Assembly (NCBI RefSeq): GCF_963678635.1
Contig: NC_087064.1
Span: forward strand, 42,889,880 to 42,953,879
From: Symsagittifera roscoffensis
Taxonomy: Eukaryota > Xenacoelomorpha > Acoela > Convolutidae
Direction: 5' to 3'
DNA: 64,000 bases
The notes beneath the pieces were generated by a model. It did not search any database. It had not been told where the DNA came from and worked only from the letters and a program-made list of their open reading frames with translations. Of the stretch, positions 45,333 to 58,136 are shown piece after piece (within the stretch, counting starts at the first letter, position 1; each line of letters begins with the position of its first letter). The translations under genes and the position numbers were made by a program.

Positions 45333-46139
45333 CGTGTGTTTTGATTGATTTAAGAAAGTGATTTTAAAGAAAGAAAAGAAGAAAGAAAACTAATTTAATT
45401 CAAATATTTTATTCAAAAGTGGATGAATTTCAATTAGGAAGGAAAAAGTTGAATAATTGGATCTGAAAATGTATTTTTGTAAAATCTGGAACTCTGTTGT
45501 CTTTTGGCCAACAGCAAAAATATTTTGGTCTAATTTTCAACCAATCAATTTAATTAATGGGTTTCAAATTTTTGGTAATCTCTTCGTTTTTCTATTACTA
45601 CATCCTGCTACCAAGAAAAGATCACGGCGTGTCACTCAAAGGTGTCTCAGTGTCAACGGACTCTTAAGCCATTTTTTTTTATATTCCAGAGGATAATATA
45701 AGAACGGAGAAAAAAATCGCACTTTCAAAAAAATTTCGGTTCAGAAATTTTTCCGGAGATTTCTGATAACACAACAAAAGAAACTCGGGTAAAAACAAAA
45801 TCTTTTAAGAAAGTTTTAGCAATTTGTTACCCTAAGCAGTGATCCGGCAGTTTTGTGGCGTAACTTTCAATGTATACACAACATGCTCATTCAGTCTTCT
45901 TCGATCTCCATTTTTGAACATCCAGACACTTTTTCCTCTCGGCAATGCATCACGACTGCAAACACTGTTGTTCTTATGCTTTGTCACTTCAGTTGAAAGA
46001 AAAATGGTCAAGTTTTTTAATGATTAGGTTTTTCAAAAAATTGTTCTCCTGAAAATCCAGAATTATTGATAGAATTATATGATCTGTTAATTATCTGTTA
46101 ATTATAATACGCATTTCATAGTAATACATGTTTTGAATG
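45333..46139. other. BEL leader and intergenic DNA
   Basis: Purine-rich leader (aagaaagaaaagaagaaagaaa on the plus strand) just upstream of the gag ATG; no LTR identified. Nothing coding seen. Confidence 0.4.
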
Positions 46140-47180
46140 ACTTAAAAAAATACTTGAACCGTCCCGCATCCAGTTTCAAGCGTTAATAATCGATTATATT
46201 ACAATTTTAGTACCGCTATTACTAAAAGTGGTATACAATCGATTTTATTCAATGAGTAATCGATTATAATTTCTCTTTTGAAATCAAATTTTAATCAGTG
46301 GTAATACAATTTTAATGGAGTATAGTTTTGAGTTTTGCTCCAAAATCCCTTATAATCGATTATAGTTGATTGTAATCCCATCTTGTCTTCGATATTGCAT
46401 CTAATCTCAAACATATAAAAATATATATATATATATAAAAAAAAAATTTGTTTGTATATTTATATATATATCGATTTTAATCCATTTTTGTTTTCAAAAT
46501 AATGGATGGATTTTTGCACATAAAAACCATGAAAATTCATTAATTTTTATAAATATTGACTCTTCTTTTTGCAACTTCCAGGGGCGAACACATTCAGGGG
46601 CGGCCAATATGTAGTAATCCCCCTTACGCCCCCCCCCCCCCCCTAAACCTGGTTAAACCTACCCCCACCTGTTTACCCATACTCTATGATTACCTATCCG
46701 TGTGGGGATGTTTAGTCTTTAGTGAGGGTGTGGTGAAGGCGTGGGTAGGGGGTGGTTTGGATTTAAACGCTGGTTTGGCGAACAAAACATAATTCAAATA
46801 AAAACGAAAATATGTGAATTTTTAAACAATTTTATAAACGCGATTGAAGTTACAAAAAATTGAAATTCAGCGAGAGAACAGAATAACTAACTTAAGTTTA
46901 ACATTATTATAAAAAAGGAAGCAGCAAACAGAAAGATTTTAATAAATGGATTATAATCCATTAAAATCGATTAAAATTGATTATTTTTTTGAGAAAAGTT
47001 TTTGAAAATAAGTTTAAAATAATCGATTATAATCGAAAACAACTGATTATATTGGGATTTTACTGTTTGAAACATAGAATTATTTTAATCCATTTTAAAT
47101 CGATTATAATCGATTAGTTCTGTTATTTCATAGAGACTGACAAGGAAAATCCAATATAATCGATTATTATCCATGAAACT
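46140..47180. repeat. Cluster of AATCGATTAT palindromes
   Basis: ATCGAT occurs about ten times in 1 kb, mostly inside the longer phrase (T)AATCGATTATAAT: near 46188, 46232, 46258, 46355, 46470, 46970, 47023, 47098, 47108 and 47160. Copies are not regularly spaced. A (TA)n microsatellite lies at 46420-46470 and a C16-like tract at about 46629-46645. Confidence 0.75.
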
Positions 47181-48454
47181 TCAGTCCGGGGACCCTACCC
47201 GTCGAAGTCCGCGACTTTAATTCAGACATTAAAAGTCAAACCGATGATAACAACTCGACCAGGTACTCTTATTCGAGACGGATTTTTTTAAGTCTGATTA
47301 TAACAAATTTCACCCAGGATGGTCTAAAATTTAGTCGTGCTAGTCTAAAAACGAGTCGCAGTATAGTCTGAAACTAAGTTGAGAAAGTCTGTACATAAAT
47401 TCACGACAGTAGGATATATGTCGCAAAAATGAAAGCTACTATGAACTCAAATAAGAGTCCGAGAAAAAATGGTGAAAATATTTGGAAGTTACAGATTACT
47501 AGTTTTGAGGTTTTCGCAATTAATGAGCTTAAATTTTCATAAGAAGAAAACAAAATAACTGAGGTTTTGAGAAAAAATATTTTGAAACACTTATTGCTTA
47601 ACTACATAACAAAAACCGCTTAATGGTTAGCATAACAAGAGTTGCATAATTAATTAGTCGCGAAGATCTGGATATTTTTAAAATTGGTAGTATATCATCA
47701 CAATTGTATCACAACCTCTACTCAAGCAGTTATGCACTCGTGGATACATTCAAATTTACCTAACAAAATTCCTCTTCTGAAGTTACCGTAGAATTTTTCC
47801 ATATGCTTCCAAATATTTTCAGTTAGTTTGACGTATAATCTATGCCTTTCAAATTTTTCGGCAATTAAAAACAGTTTTAGATCCTTTTTCATCGTAATTC
47901 CTTTGTCTTAGCTTGATTTCTCCGCATTATTGTAATCAAATATATTATACAATTTTTTCAAATTATATTGAAAGAGTTCTGTCAAACTTAACTCTCAGAA
48001 AAGTTCAAAAGGAAGAGGTTTTTTGTGGATCCGTATTTATTTAAAAAAAAATTCAAGCCATTTGAAACACTTTAACACAGTTCGCTCCTTTTTTGTTTTT
48101 AATCCTGAACAAAAGTACGGGTGCCCTGCCACAAGTTTTGTTCTTAAACCTCAGTGATAAACGCATTAGAAATGAACTGGATGACTTTTTGTCAATATAT
48201 CTGCTGTCAAATCGATAGGATTAGCAATATAGATTACTGTAGAGCTCTATGTAGTCACGACCACCAGTTCTTCAATATGATACCACACTTGACCACCTAC
48301 ACGCTTTTTTGGAGTAGCCTTAAGTCGGATGAAAAATCTTTACCTATCACAGTTTTTTCGCACTCCTCACTCTAAAAATGTGTCGTGCTAACACACAAAA
48401 AACCGTGTTCATTCATACTTATCATTACAAGACCAAACTGCGTATTCTTTGCAT
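47181..48454. other. AT-rich intergenic; nothing supported
   Basis: Only chance frames; no repeats of note were seen. Confidence 0.5.
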
Positions 48455-48810
48455 TGTAAGCGGATTCCGCAACCAGGCAAAATCAGATTTGAAGCTGAAT
48501 CCGCAACATTTATACTTTTTTTTGATCTTCTTTGCTGAGTTGGATTCCACAAACAATTAGCTAAAACACGTATCGCTCGGAATCGCTCCAAAATTAGGCA
48601 ATTTTGCGGAATCCGCAACCGTATTTGCTGAATCCAGAAAATCAATAATAGAATCCAAAAATCAATAATAAGATATGTGCACGGTTGAAACGAGCTGTCG
48701 CGGAATCCGCAATTGTAAGCAGGATCCGCAAAACATAAGTGGAACCTGCAAATTGTATATGGAATCCGCAATTTGTCGGAGGAATCCACATTTTGATTGC
48801 GGATTCCATT
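48455..48810. repeat. Minisatellite with GGAATCCGCAA core
   Basis: 'ggaatccgcaa' or variants (ggattccgcaacc, gcggaatccgca, ggatccgcaaaa) recur at 18-60 base spacing, at least eight times. Both orientations occur at the left edge. The frame at 48409-48789 on the minus strand is a product of the repeat, not a gene. Confidence 0.75.
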
Positions 48811-48884
48811 TTCAAGTATGTTATATGTAGTATAGCTTTTAAAATTATATCTTTTGTTTACTGGATGGTCACCAGAACTTCAAT

Positions 48885-49215
48885 CTCGATTACTACATCG
48901 ATTACTACAAATCCTGTCAACTTCGATCTCAAATCCTGTCAACACAATTGCGATTTCAATTCCTGTCGAACATGCCCAACCTCGATCTCAACAGCCAACT
49001 TCGATCTCAAATCCTGTCAACCCAACCTCGATCTCAATTCCTATCAAACAAACCCAACCTCGATCTCAGCACCCAACTTTGATCTCAAATCCAGCCAACA
49101 CAACTTTGATCTCAATTCCTGTCAAACATACCAAACTTCGATCTCAATTCTTATCAAACGTACACTTCCTGTCAAACAACCTCAATGTCTGTCATCTCAG
49201 TTCCTGCCAACTGAA
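48885..49215. repeat. Minisatellite with TCGATCTCAA core
   Basis: Units 'caacctcgatctcaattcct' + 'gtcaaaca' of about 28-30 bp, around ten diverged copies. The long plus frame across it (48739-49434) translates to Ser/Thr/Asn repeats (NFDLKSCQPNLDLNSYQTNP) and is explained by the repeat. Confidence 0.85.
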
Positions 49216-49434
49216 AAAGTGGCTAAACTAATTCAGCAGTCCATTTCAATCAATTCAACTAAATCAAATACGTTTGGGATTAGCATTTTTCAAATACTTT
49301 CAAATTTCGATACGAAATATAGTTTGATAATGCAACATTTTCAGGAACATATTATTGTGTTTTTGAAAATAAGGTTTGATTCAGCTGTAACTGTTCAGGA
49401 TTTTTCAATTTTCATATGTAAGAGAAATCACTGA

Positions 49435-52234
49435 AGCAGCAATAAGTTGACTGAATTCATTCTGAGCTGTTCTGTTGTTTTTTTCCCTATGAGCAGATTT
49501 GATGGGCCGGCAAAATTTTCAGACTATAACAATTTATACTGATTACAGGAAAAAAAATACGTTAAATATTAAGTTACTGTTAAATTAGAAAGCTCAAAAA
49601 ACAAACAGTCATAACAAAAACAGTAAACAGATCAAGCGGTACATATTTCAAGATGCCATCGAGATAACAGCTACCTCATAAAAAAAAAGAAACAAGTCAA
49701 CACTTCTTAGGTTTTACCACTAGCCAGCATCATATTCGGACACATACAGTCAAGAAAAGCTTGCACTTTTGCCGATAAAAAATTGCAAATTTTTCAAGTA
49801 CGAAAAAACTAAGTGGCCCAATGAACTAGTACTACTTAGGTTTCCTTCAAGAGCTCGTGAATCACAAACCTCTATGAGATACAGCTATCAAGTTAAAAAA
49901 CTAGCATATAGCTAGAAAACTATCAAGATAACAAAAACGTAAAATGTAGGTTTCAATTGGAACGAATACCATAATAAAACACAGGCAAGCTCATGGGTAA
50001 GATTCAGGCTGACTCAGTAGCGCACACGTGTTAAAAGCATATAATTAATGGTCCAAGAAACTAAATTTTTAAGGAGTGAGATCATTTACTCAAGAATTTT
50101 CATCGCAACAATTTATACTTTCAGGAGTCTGAACTATGAATAAAAAAAATTTGGGACACTCTGAAAAAAAACCAATATCATAAAACATAAAAAATCAACC
50201 AACAAACTTTAAAGTCTGGCGTACTCTTACACGGTTTTTTCTTGATCTTAATAACTATTTGACACCAGATTTTTCTTAAAGGCAAAAAATTACCTATAGC
50301 AGTCCCCGATAATCAAAAAATTAGCTGTGTAACGTTGCTATGCTGAAAAACTGTGCCAACAGCAAAAAACACGCTAATTTTTAAGTTTTTAGCTACAAAA
50401 ACAATACTTTGACGGTAAAAATCATCATTCTAGATCCCACAATTGCTTTGATTCTATATCCCACGATCGCTTTCATCATGCACTCTTGCTTTTTTTGAGC
50501 AAAACCAAACGGTTACTTAAGAGAGAACAAACTTTCCAAAGTAGACAATTATGAGATCATATGGTACTCTCCAAAAAAATCATGATTTTATAATAAAAAA
50601 GAGAGTTTTGACACAAAAACGTATTTTCGCGATCTCAATGTTACAAGTGAGCTCATAAAAAATTTGGCGAAATAGGATCACTCTATCATCCTTTTATCGA
50701 CACTGTACCAATCTGTTTAATTGCTCCATTTTCAGAGATATTTCTGAATTCATCCGCTTCATTCTGCCTAATATCACGTTCAAATTTTTTGGTAGCTAAC
50801 TCATATTCATTTCATCTGGTAGCTAACTCTTTAGTCAAAATAGCTACTGTTTCAATGGGTTTGAAAAAATGTCACTAAATCATTCTTTTTGAGTATATCG
50901 TTCGTTCAAAGTTATGGTTTTTCTAAGACAGGGTGGCCGAGTGTTTAAAGCGATGGACAGCTAAATTATCTCCGTGTGTTTGTTTGAACTTAAGTCTATC
51001 TAACTGTTTTCCAGCGTATACAACCTAGTTTTCGTTTCCTCATTACTTCTTTTTTCTTACTTATGCTATTTAAAATGACATTTGTTGTTATAAGTTGTTT
51101 TCTCCACAAAAAAGGTACTACTATGAAAGAGTTGTCCGTTTAATGAAACCAGATTCCTCAAGAATAGGACATTTAGAGCTCAAAAATCAATCAATAATTG
51201 TGAGTTAGCTAGTCAGAGAGCTATAGCATCATAATTTTAAACAAAAAACTGCCCTTTTCTTTTATTTTCACTTGCGACTCCTGGTTATTGGTTATTTTTT
51301 TAAATAAAATTTTTCATCAATTTAAAAATAGGAATTTGGAATGAGTTCAAAATTTTGTGATAATGTTGCTAAAACTCATCTTTTCAAAATCTTTTTAACA
51401 AAATCCCCCTACTGTGGTAACTACTAAAATCATTCCATCATTTTAAAACAAGTACAAGAGATTTTTTGCTTAAATTCCTACTTTTGCTGCTCTCTGATTG
51501 GTTGAAAAAGACTGGCTCAGAAATCTTCCCTTTCTTGAACGGGGGAAGATTGTTAAGCAAAACCTCAATTCAAGCTATTTCAATTTACATGGGTATCAAC
51601 TTTAATAAAACCTTTGAAATGACTATACATAAAAGTCTAATAGGATGTTATAAAAACTCATTAATTTGGACTTTATTAGGCAAAGAGTTCGGGTAGTGTC
51701 AAGTTACGAGCGTATGAAGGGACACCACCTACCTTATACGCCAGCCAAGAATACGTAAATGTTTTATAATTTTTATGTAACAATCATGTAACAGTTACGT
51801 TTAGTCTAGGAAAATTCATTCAAATGACATAACTTTCGCCTGGTTTATACCCTGCGTGAAATAAATTTAAAACTGTTTCCATACAACATGTGCGTTTTCT
51901 GCTGGCTTATACTGCGGTTGATTTATTCACACTTGTCTTGAAGACTCTCTTAAGCTAATGAGGTGGCCACTCTTTGCATCAGGTCATCCACTCCAGTCCC
52001 TGAAAAAACTCCAGAATTGAAAATCATTAACTTAACCTTAATTCAATCACCTCGATTTGTTCACAAAGAAGTTTTAAAAAAGAATAAACTAAGCTCCGGT
52101 ATTTCAGCTCACAAAATTACAATTCAGAGGGCAAAATTACTTTTTTTGAACAGAAATTAGCTGCAAGTGAGCGGAACGGCGCAAACTGTTCAATGATCAT
52201 TTCTCTTGCAACAAAGTCATGAAAAATTCTTCCA
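49435..52234. other. AT-rich intergenic stretch
   Basis: No supported coding sequence. It contains only the tRNA-Ser-like relic at 50927. Confidence 0.5.
50927..51002 (+). pseudogene. tRNA-Ser(GCU)-like relic
   Basis: 5' half reads gacagggtggccgagtg, the tRNA-Ser acceptor/D-arm with A-box, then 'gatggacagctaaatta', where an anticodon GCT can be placed. The T arm is degraded (gtttgaactt) and the 3' acceptor does not pair with the 5' strand. It is a pseudogene or the head of a tRNA-derived SINE. Confidence 0.6.
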
Positions 52235-54950
52235 GGAAACCTGTCAGGAGCAGTTCTAGGTGCTTGCGACAGAGGCAGCAGTTCTTGGTGCATATGACAG
52301 AGGAAGCAGTTCTATGTGCATGCGAGTGAGGGAGCAGTTCTATGTGCATGCGACGGGCGAAGCAGTTCTAGGTGCATGCGAGTGATGGATCAGTTCTAGG
52401 TGCATGCGAGTGATGGAGCAGTTCTAGGTGCATGCGAAAGAGGGAGCAATTCTAGGTGCATGCCAGTGATGGAGCAGTTCTAGATCAATGAGAAGGAGGG
52501 AGCAGTTCTAGGTGCATGCGAAAGAGGGAGCAGTTCTCTGTGCATGCGAGTGATGGAGCAGTTCTAGGTGCATGCGAATGAGGGAGCAGTTCTATGTGCA
52601 TGCGAAGGAGGGAGCAGTTCTATGTGCATGCGAAGGATGGAGCAGTTCTAGGTGCATGCGAAGGAGGGAGCAGTTCTACGTGCATGCGACTGATGGAGCA
52701 GTTCTAGGTGCATGCGAAGGAGGGAGCAGTTCTAGGTGCATGCGAAGGAGGGAGCAGTTCTAGGTGCTTGCGAGTGATGGAGCAATTCAAGGTGCATGCG
52801 AAGAACGGAGCAGTTCTAGGTGCATGCGAAGGAGGGATCAGTTCTAGGTGCATGCGAGTGATGGAGCAGTTCAAGGTGCAAGCGAAGGAGGGAGCAGATA
52901 CTGGTCCGTGCGAAGGAGGGATCAGTTCTAGGTGCATGCGAAGGAAGATCAGTTTTAGGTGCATGCGAGTGTTGGAGCAGTTCTAGGTGCATGCGAGTGG
53001 GGGAGCATTTCTAGGTGCATGTGACTGAGGAAGCAGTTCTAAGTGCATGCGAGTGAGGGAGCAGTTCTAGCTGCATGTGACTGAGGAAGCAATTCTATGT
53101 GTATGCGAGTGAGGGAGCCGTTCTTTGTGCATGCGAAGGAAGAAAAGTTCTAGGTGCATGCGAGTGGGGGAGCATTTCTAGGTGCATGTGACTGAGGAAG
53201 CAGTTCTATGTGTATGCGAGTGAGGGAGCAGTTCTTTGTGCATGCGAAGGAGGGAGCAGTTCTAGGTGCATGCGAAGGAGGGAGCAGATACAGGTGCATG
53301 CGAAGGAGGTAGCAGTTCTAGGTGCATGCGAGTGATGGAGCAGTTTTAGGTGCATGCGAGTGATGGGGGAGTTCTAGAAGCATGCGAGTGTGGGAGCATT
53401 TCTAGATGCATGTGACTGAGGAAGCAGTTCTATTTGCATTTGAGTGAGGGAGCAGTTCTAGCTGCATATGAATGAAGAAGCAGTTCTATGAGCATGCGAG
53501 TGAGGGAGCAGTTTTATGTGCGTGCGATGGAGGAAGCAGTTCTATGTGCATGCGAGTGATGAATCAGTTCTAGGTGCATACGAGTGATGGAGCAGTTCTA
53601 GGTGCATGCGAAGGAGGGAGCAGTTCTAGGTGCATGTGAGTGATGGAGCAGTTCTAGGTGCATGCTAAGGAGGGAAGCAGTTCTATGTGCATGCGAACGA
53701 GGGAGCAGTTCTATGTGCATGCGAAGGAGGGAGCAGTTTTAGGTGCATGCGAGTGATAGAGCAGTTCTAGGTGCATGCGAGTGGGGGAGTATTTCTAGGT
53801 GCATGTGACTGAGGAAGCAGTTCTAAGTGCATGCGAGTGAGGGAGCAGTTCTAGCTGCATATGACTGAGGAAGCAGTTCTATGAGCATGCGAGTGAGGGA
53901 GCAGTTTTATGTGCATGCTAAGGAGGGAGCAGTTCTATGTGCATGCGAGTGATGAATCAGTTCTAGGTGCATGCGAGTGATGGAGCAGTTCTAGGTGCAT
54001 GCGAAGGAGGGAGCAGTTCTAGGTGCATGTGAGTGATGGAGAAGTTCTAGGTGTATGCGAAGGAGGGAAGCAGTTCTATGTGCATGCGAAGGAGGGAGCA
54101 GTTCTAGGTGCATGTGAGTGATGGAGCAGTTCTAGGTGCATGCTAAGGTGGGAAGCAGTTCTATGTGTATGCGAGTGAGGGAGCAGTTCTTTGTGCATGC
54201 GAAGGAGGGAGCAGTTCTAGGTGCATGCGAAAGAGGGAGCAGATACAGGTGCATGCGAAGGAGGTAGCAGTTCTAGGTGCATGTGAGTGATGGAGCAGTT
54301 TTAGGTGCATTCGAGTGATGGGGGAGTTCTAGGTGCATGCGAGTGTGGGAGCATTTCTAGATGCATGTGACTGAGGAAGCAGTTCTATGTGCATGTGAGT
54401 GAGGGAGCAGTTCTAGCTGCATATGAATGAGGAAGCAGTTCTATGAGCATGCGAGTGAGGGAGCAGTTTTATGTGCATGCGAAGGAGGGAGCAGTTCTAT
54501 GTGCATGCGAGTGATGAATCAGTTCTAGGTGCATGCGAGTGATGGAGCAGTTCTAGGTGCATGCGAAGGAGGGAGCAGTTCTAGGTGCATGTGAGTGATG
54601 GAGCAGTTCTAGGTGCATGCGAAGGAGGGAAGCAGTTCCATGTGCATGCGAAGGAGGAAGCAGTTCTATGTGCATGCGAAGGAGGGAGCAGTTCTAGGAG
54701 CATGCGAAGGAGGGAGCAGTTCTAGGTGCATGCAAAAGATGGAGCAGTTTTATGTGCATTCGAAGGAGGGAGCAGTTCTATGTGCATGCGAGTGATGAAT
54801 CAGTTCTAGGTGCATGCGAGTGATGGACCAGTTCTAGGTGCATGCGAAGGAGGGAGCAGTTCTAGGTGCATGCGAAGTAGGGAGCAGTTCTAGGTGCATG
54901 CGAGTGATGGAGCAGTTCTAGGTGCATGAGAAGGAGGGAGCAGTTACAGG
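52235..54950. repeat. Minisatellite, 28 bp monomer (GCATGCG...TTCTAGGT)
   Basis: Monomer 'gcatgcgaaggagggagcag' + 'ttctaggt', 28 bp, roughly 95 copies, most 70-95% alike. Longer blocks of several hundred bases recur, for example 53390-53900 and 54340-54800, showing segmental duplication. Each monomer holds GCATGC (SphI site type) and a 'gcagttct' core. Minus and plus long frames inside are repeat translations. Confidence 0.95.
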
Positions 54951-57900
54951 AGCAGTTCTAGTTGTTTGCGAATCAGGGAGCAGTTCTAGATGCATGCGAA
55001 AGAGAGGGCAGTTCGAATTGCACGCGCAGAAGAGGGAGTTGCTCTAGATGCATGCTAGTGGAGGAGCAGTTCTTGGTGCTTGAGAGTGGAGTAGCTGTTC
55101 TAGATGTATGTGGGTTGTGAGCAAATCTCGGTGCATGCAAGTGGGGGAGAACCTCTAGGTATATGTGAAAGAAGTAGCAGTTCTAGGTGCAAGCCAGGGA
55201 CGAGCAGTTCTAGACGCTTGCGAGTGGGGCGGGGGGAGGTGGCGGGGGAAGTCCAGGGTAATGCGAGTGAGGGAGCAGTTACAGATGAATTCGAGTGGGG
55301 AGTAATTCTAGAATCATGCGTGTGGGGTAGCAGTTCTGGGTGCTCGCGAGTAGGGGAGCAGGTCTAAATGCTTGCGGGTGAGAATCAAATCTAGGTGCAA
55401 GCGAGTGCAGGAGCAGTTCTAGGTGCTTGCAAGTGGGGAGCAATTCTAGAATCATGCGAGTGGGGCAGCATTTCTGAGTGTTCGCGAGTAGGGGAGCAGG
55501 TCTATTTGCATGCGGGTGAGAACCAAATCTAGGTGCATGCGAGTGCAGGAGCAGTTCTAAGTGATTGTGAGTGGTGAACAATTCTTGAATCATGCGACTG
55601 GAGGAGGATTTCTGATGTTCGCGAGTAGGGGAGCAGGTCTATATGCTTGCGGGTGAGAATCAAATCTAGGTGCATGCGAGTGCAGGAGCAGTTCTAGGTG
55701 CTTGCGAGTGGGGAGCAATTCTAGAATCATGCTAGTAGGGCCGCATTTCTGGGTGTTCGCGAGTAAGGGAGCAGGTCTATATGCATGCGGGTGAGCACCA
55801 AATATAGATGAATTCGAGTGCAGGAGCAGTTCTAGGTGCTTGCGAGTGGGGAGCAATTTTAGAATCATGCAAGTGGGGGATCAGTTTTGGGTGTTCGCGA
55901 GTAGGGGAGCAGGTCTACATGCATGCGGGTGAGAATCAAATCTAGGTGCATGCGAGTGCAGAAGCAGTTCTATGTGCTTGCGAGTGGGTAGCAATTCTAG
56001 AATCATGCGAGTGGGGCAGCATTTCTGGGTGTTCGCGAGTAGGGGAGCAGGTCTATATGCATGCGGGTGAGAACCAAATCTAGGTGCATGTGAGTGCAGA
56101 AGCAGTTCTCGGTGATTGCGGGTGGGGAGCAATTCTCGAATCAAGTGAGTGGGGGAGCAGTTCTGGGTGCTTGCAAGTGAGATAGCAATTCTAAATGCAT
56201 GCGGGTGGGGAAAAGATCTTGGTGCAACTGAGTGGTGGAGAAATTCTAGGTGCTTGCGAGTGTCGGAGCAGTTTCAGATGCATGCGAAAGAGAGGGCAGT
56301 TCGAATTGCACGCGCAGGTGAGGGAGTTGCGCTAGATGCATGCTAGTGGGGCAGCATTTCTGGGTGTTCGCGAGTAGGGGAGCAGGTCTATATGCATGCG
56401 GGTGAGAACCAACTCTAGGTGCACGCGGGTGCCGGAGCAGTTCTAAGTGATTGCGAGTGGGGAGAAATTCTCGAATCATGCGAGTGGAGGAGGATTTCTG
56501 GGTGCTCGCGAGTAGGGGAGCAGGTCTATATGCAGGCGGGTGAGCACCAAATCTAGGTGAATTCGAGTGCAGGAGCAGTTTTAGGTGCTTGCGAGTGGGG
56601 AGCAATTCTAGAACCATGCGAGTGGGGCAGCATTTCTGGGTGTTCGCGAGTAGGGGAGCAGGTCTATATGCATGCGGGTGAGAACCAAATCTAGGTGCAT
56701 GCGAGTGCAGGAGCAGTTCTAGGTGATTGCGAGTGGGGAGCAAATCTCGAATCAAGTGAGTGGGGGAGCAGTTCTGGTTGCTTGCAAGTGAGATAGCAGT
56801 TGTAAATGCATGCGGGTGGGGAAAAGATCTTGGTGCACCTGAGTGGTGGAGAAGTTCTAGGTGCTTGCGTGTGTCGGAGCAGTTTCAGATGCATGCGAAA
56901 GAGAGGGCAGTTCGAATTGCACGCGCAGGTGAGGTCGTTGCTCTAGATGCATGCTAGTGGAGGAGCAGTTCTTGGTACTTGAGAGTGGGGTAGCTGTTCT
57001 AGATGTATGTGGGTTGTGAGCAAATCTGGGTGCATGCAAGTGGGGGAGAAACTCTAGGTGTGATTGGGGAGCAATTCTAGAATCATGCGAGTGGGACAGC
57101 ATTTCTGGGTGTTCGCGAGTAGGGGAGCAGGTCTATATGCAAGCGGGTGAGAACCGAATCTAGGGGCATGCGAGTGCAGGAGCAGCTCTAAGTGATTGCG
57201 AGTGGGGAGCAATTCTCGAATCATGCGAGTGGGGGAGCATTTCTGGGTAATCGTGAGTAGGTGAGCAGGTCTATATGTATGCGGGTGAGAACCAAATCTA
57301 GGTGCATGCGAGTACAGGAGCAGTTCTAGGTGATTGCGAGTGGGGAGCAATTCTCGAATCATGCGAGTGGGGGAGCATTTCTGGGTAATCGTGAGTAGAT
57401 GAGCAGGTCTATATGCATGCTGCTGAGCACCAAATCTAGGTGCATACGGGTGTAGGAGAAATTCTAGGTGATTGCGAGGGGGGAGCAAGTCTCGAATCAT
57501 GCGATTGGAGGAGCATTTCCAGGTGTTCACGAGTAGGGGAGCAGGTCTATATGCAGGCGGGTGAGAACCAAATCTAGGTGAGTTCGAGTGCAGGAGCAGT
57601 TCTAAGTGCTAGCGAGTGGGGAGCAATTTTAGAATCATGCGAGTGGGGGAACAGTTCTAGATGCATGCGGGTGAGGACCAAATCTAGGTGCATGCGAGTG
57701 CGGGAGCAGCTCTAGATGAATGCGGTTGGAGTGAAAAACTAGTGCATGCGAGTGGGTGAGCACTTCTAGGTGCATGCGAGTGGGGGATCATTTCTAGGTG
57801 CATGTGACTGAGGAAGCAGTTCTAAGTGCATGCGAGTGCGGGAGCAGCTCTAGATGAATGCGGTTGGAGTGAAAAACTAGTGCATGCGAGTGGGTGAGCA

Positions 57901-58136
57901 CTTCTAGGTGCATGCGAGTGGGGGATCATTTCCAGGTGCATGCGGGTCGAGGATCATTTCTAGATACATGCGAGTGGGGGAGCTGATCCAGTTGCTTGCG
58001 AGTGGGGAAGCGATTCTAGGATCATGCGAGTGGGGAAGCATTTCTGGGTGCTCGCGAATGGGAGAGCAGTTCTAGGTGCATGCGAGTGGGGGAGCAGTTC
58101 TTGGTGCATGCGGGTGGGGGAGCGGTTTTTGGTGCA
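54951..58136. repeat. Minisatellite with 138 bp higher-order repeat
   Basis: Five diverged 28/27 bp monomers form a unit of 138 bp. The phrase ttcgcgagta recurs at 55481, 55618, 55756, 55894 and 56032 (steps 137, 138, 138, 138), and again at 56367, 56505 and 56643. A longer block (56150-56350) recurs at 56761-56960, a 611 bp super-period. 138 is 46 codons, so stop-free frames run for 90-170 residues on the minus strand (for example 56246-56755). Confidence 0.95.

Noticed and set aside
46556-46792. Pro-rich 78-codon ORF
   Set aside because: It runs through a C homopolymer and has no domain or splice context.
48739-49434. 231-codon plus-strand frame as a gene
   Set aside because: It is the translation of the 28-30 bp TCGATCTCAA minisatellite and has no other coding features.
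55279-57530. Minus-strand frames of 90-170 codons as repeat-protein genes
   Set aside because: They follow from the 138 bp period being a multiple of three. No signal, start context or splice sites were seen.
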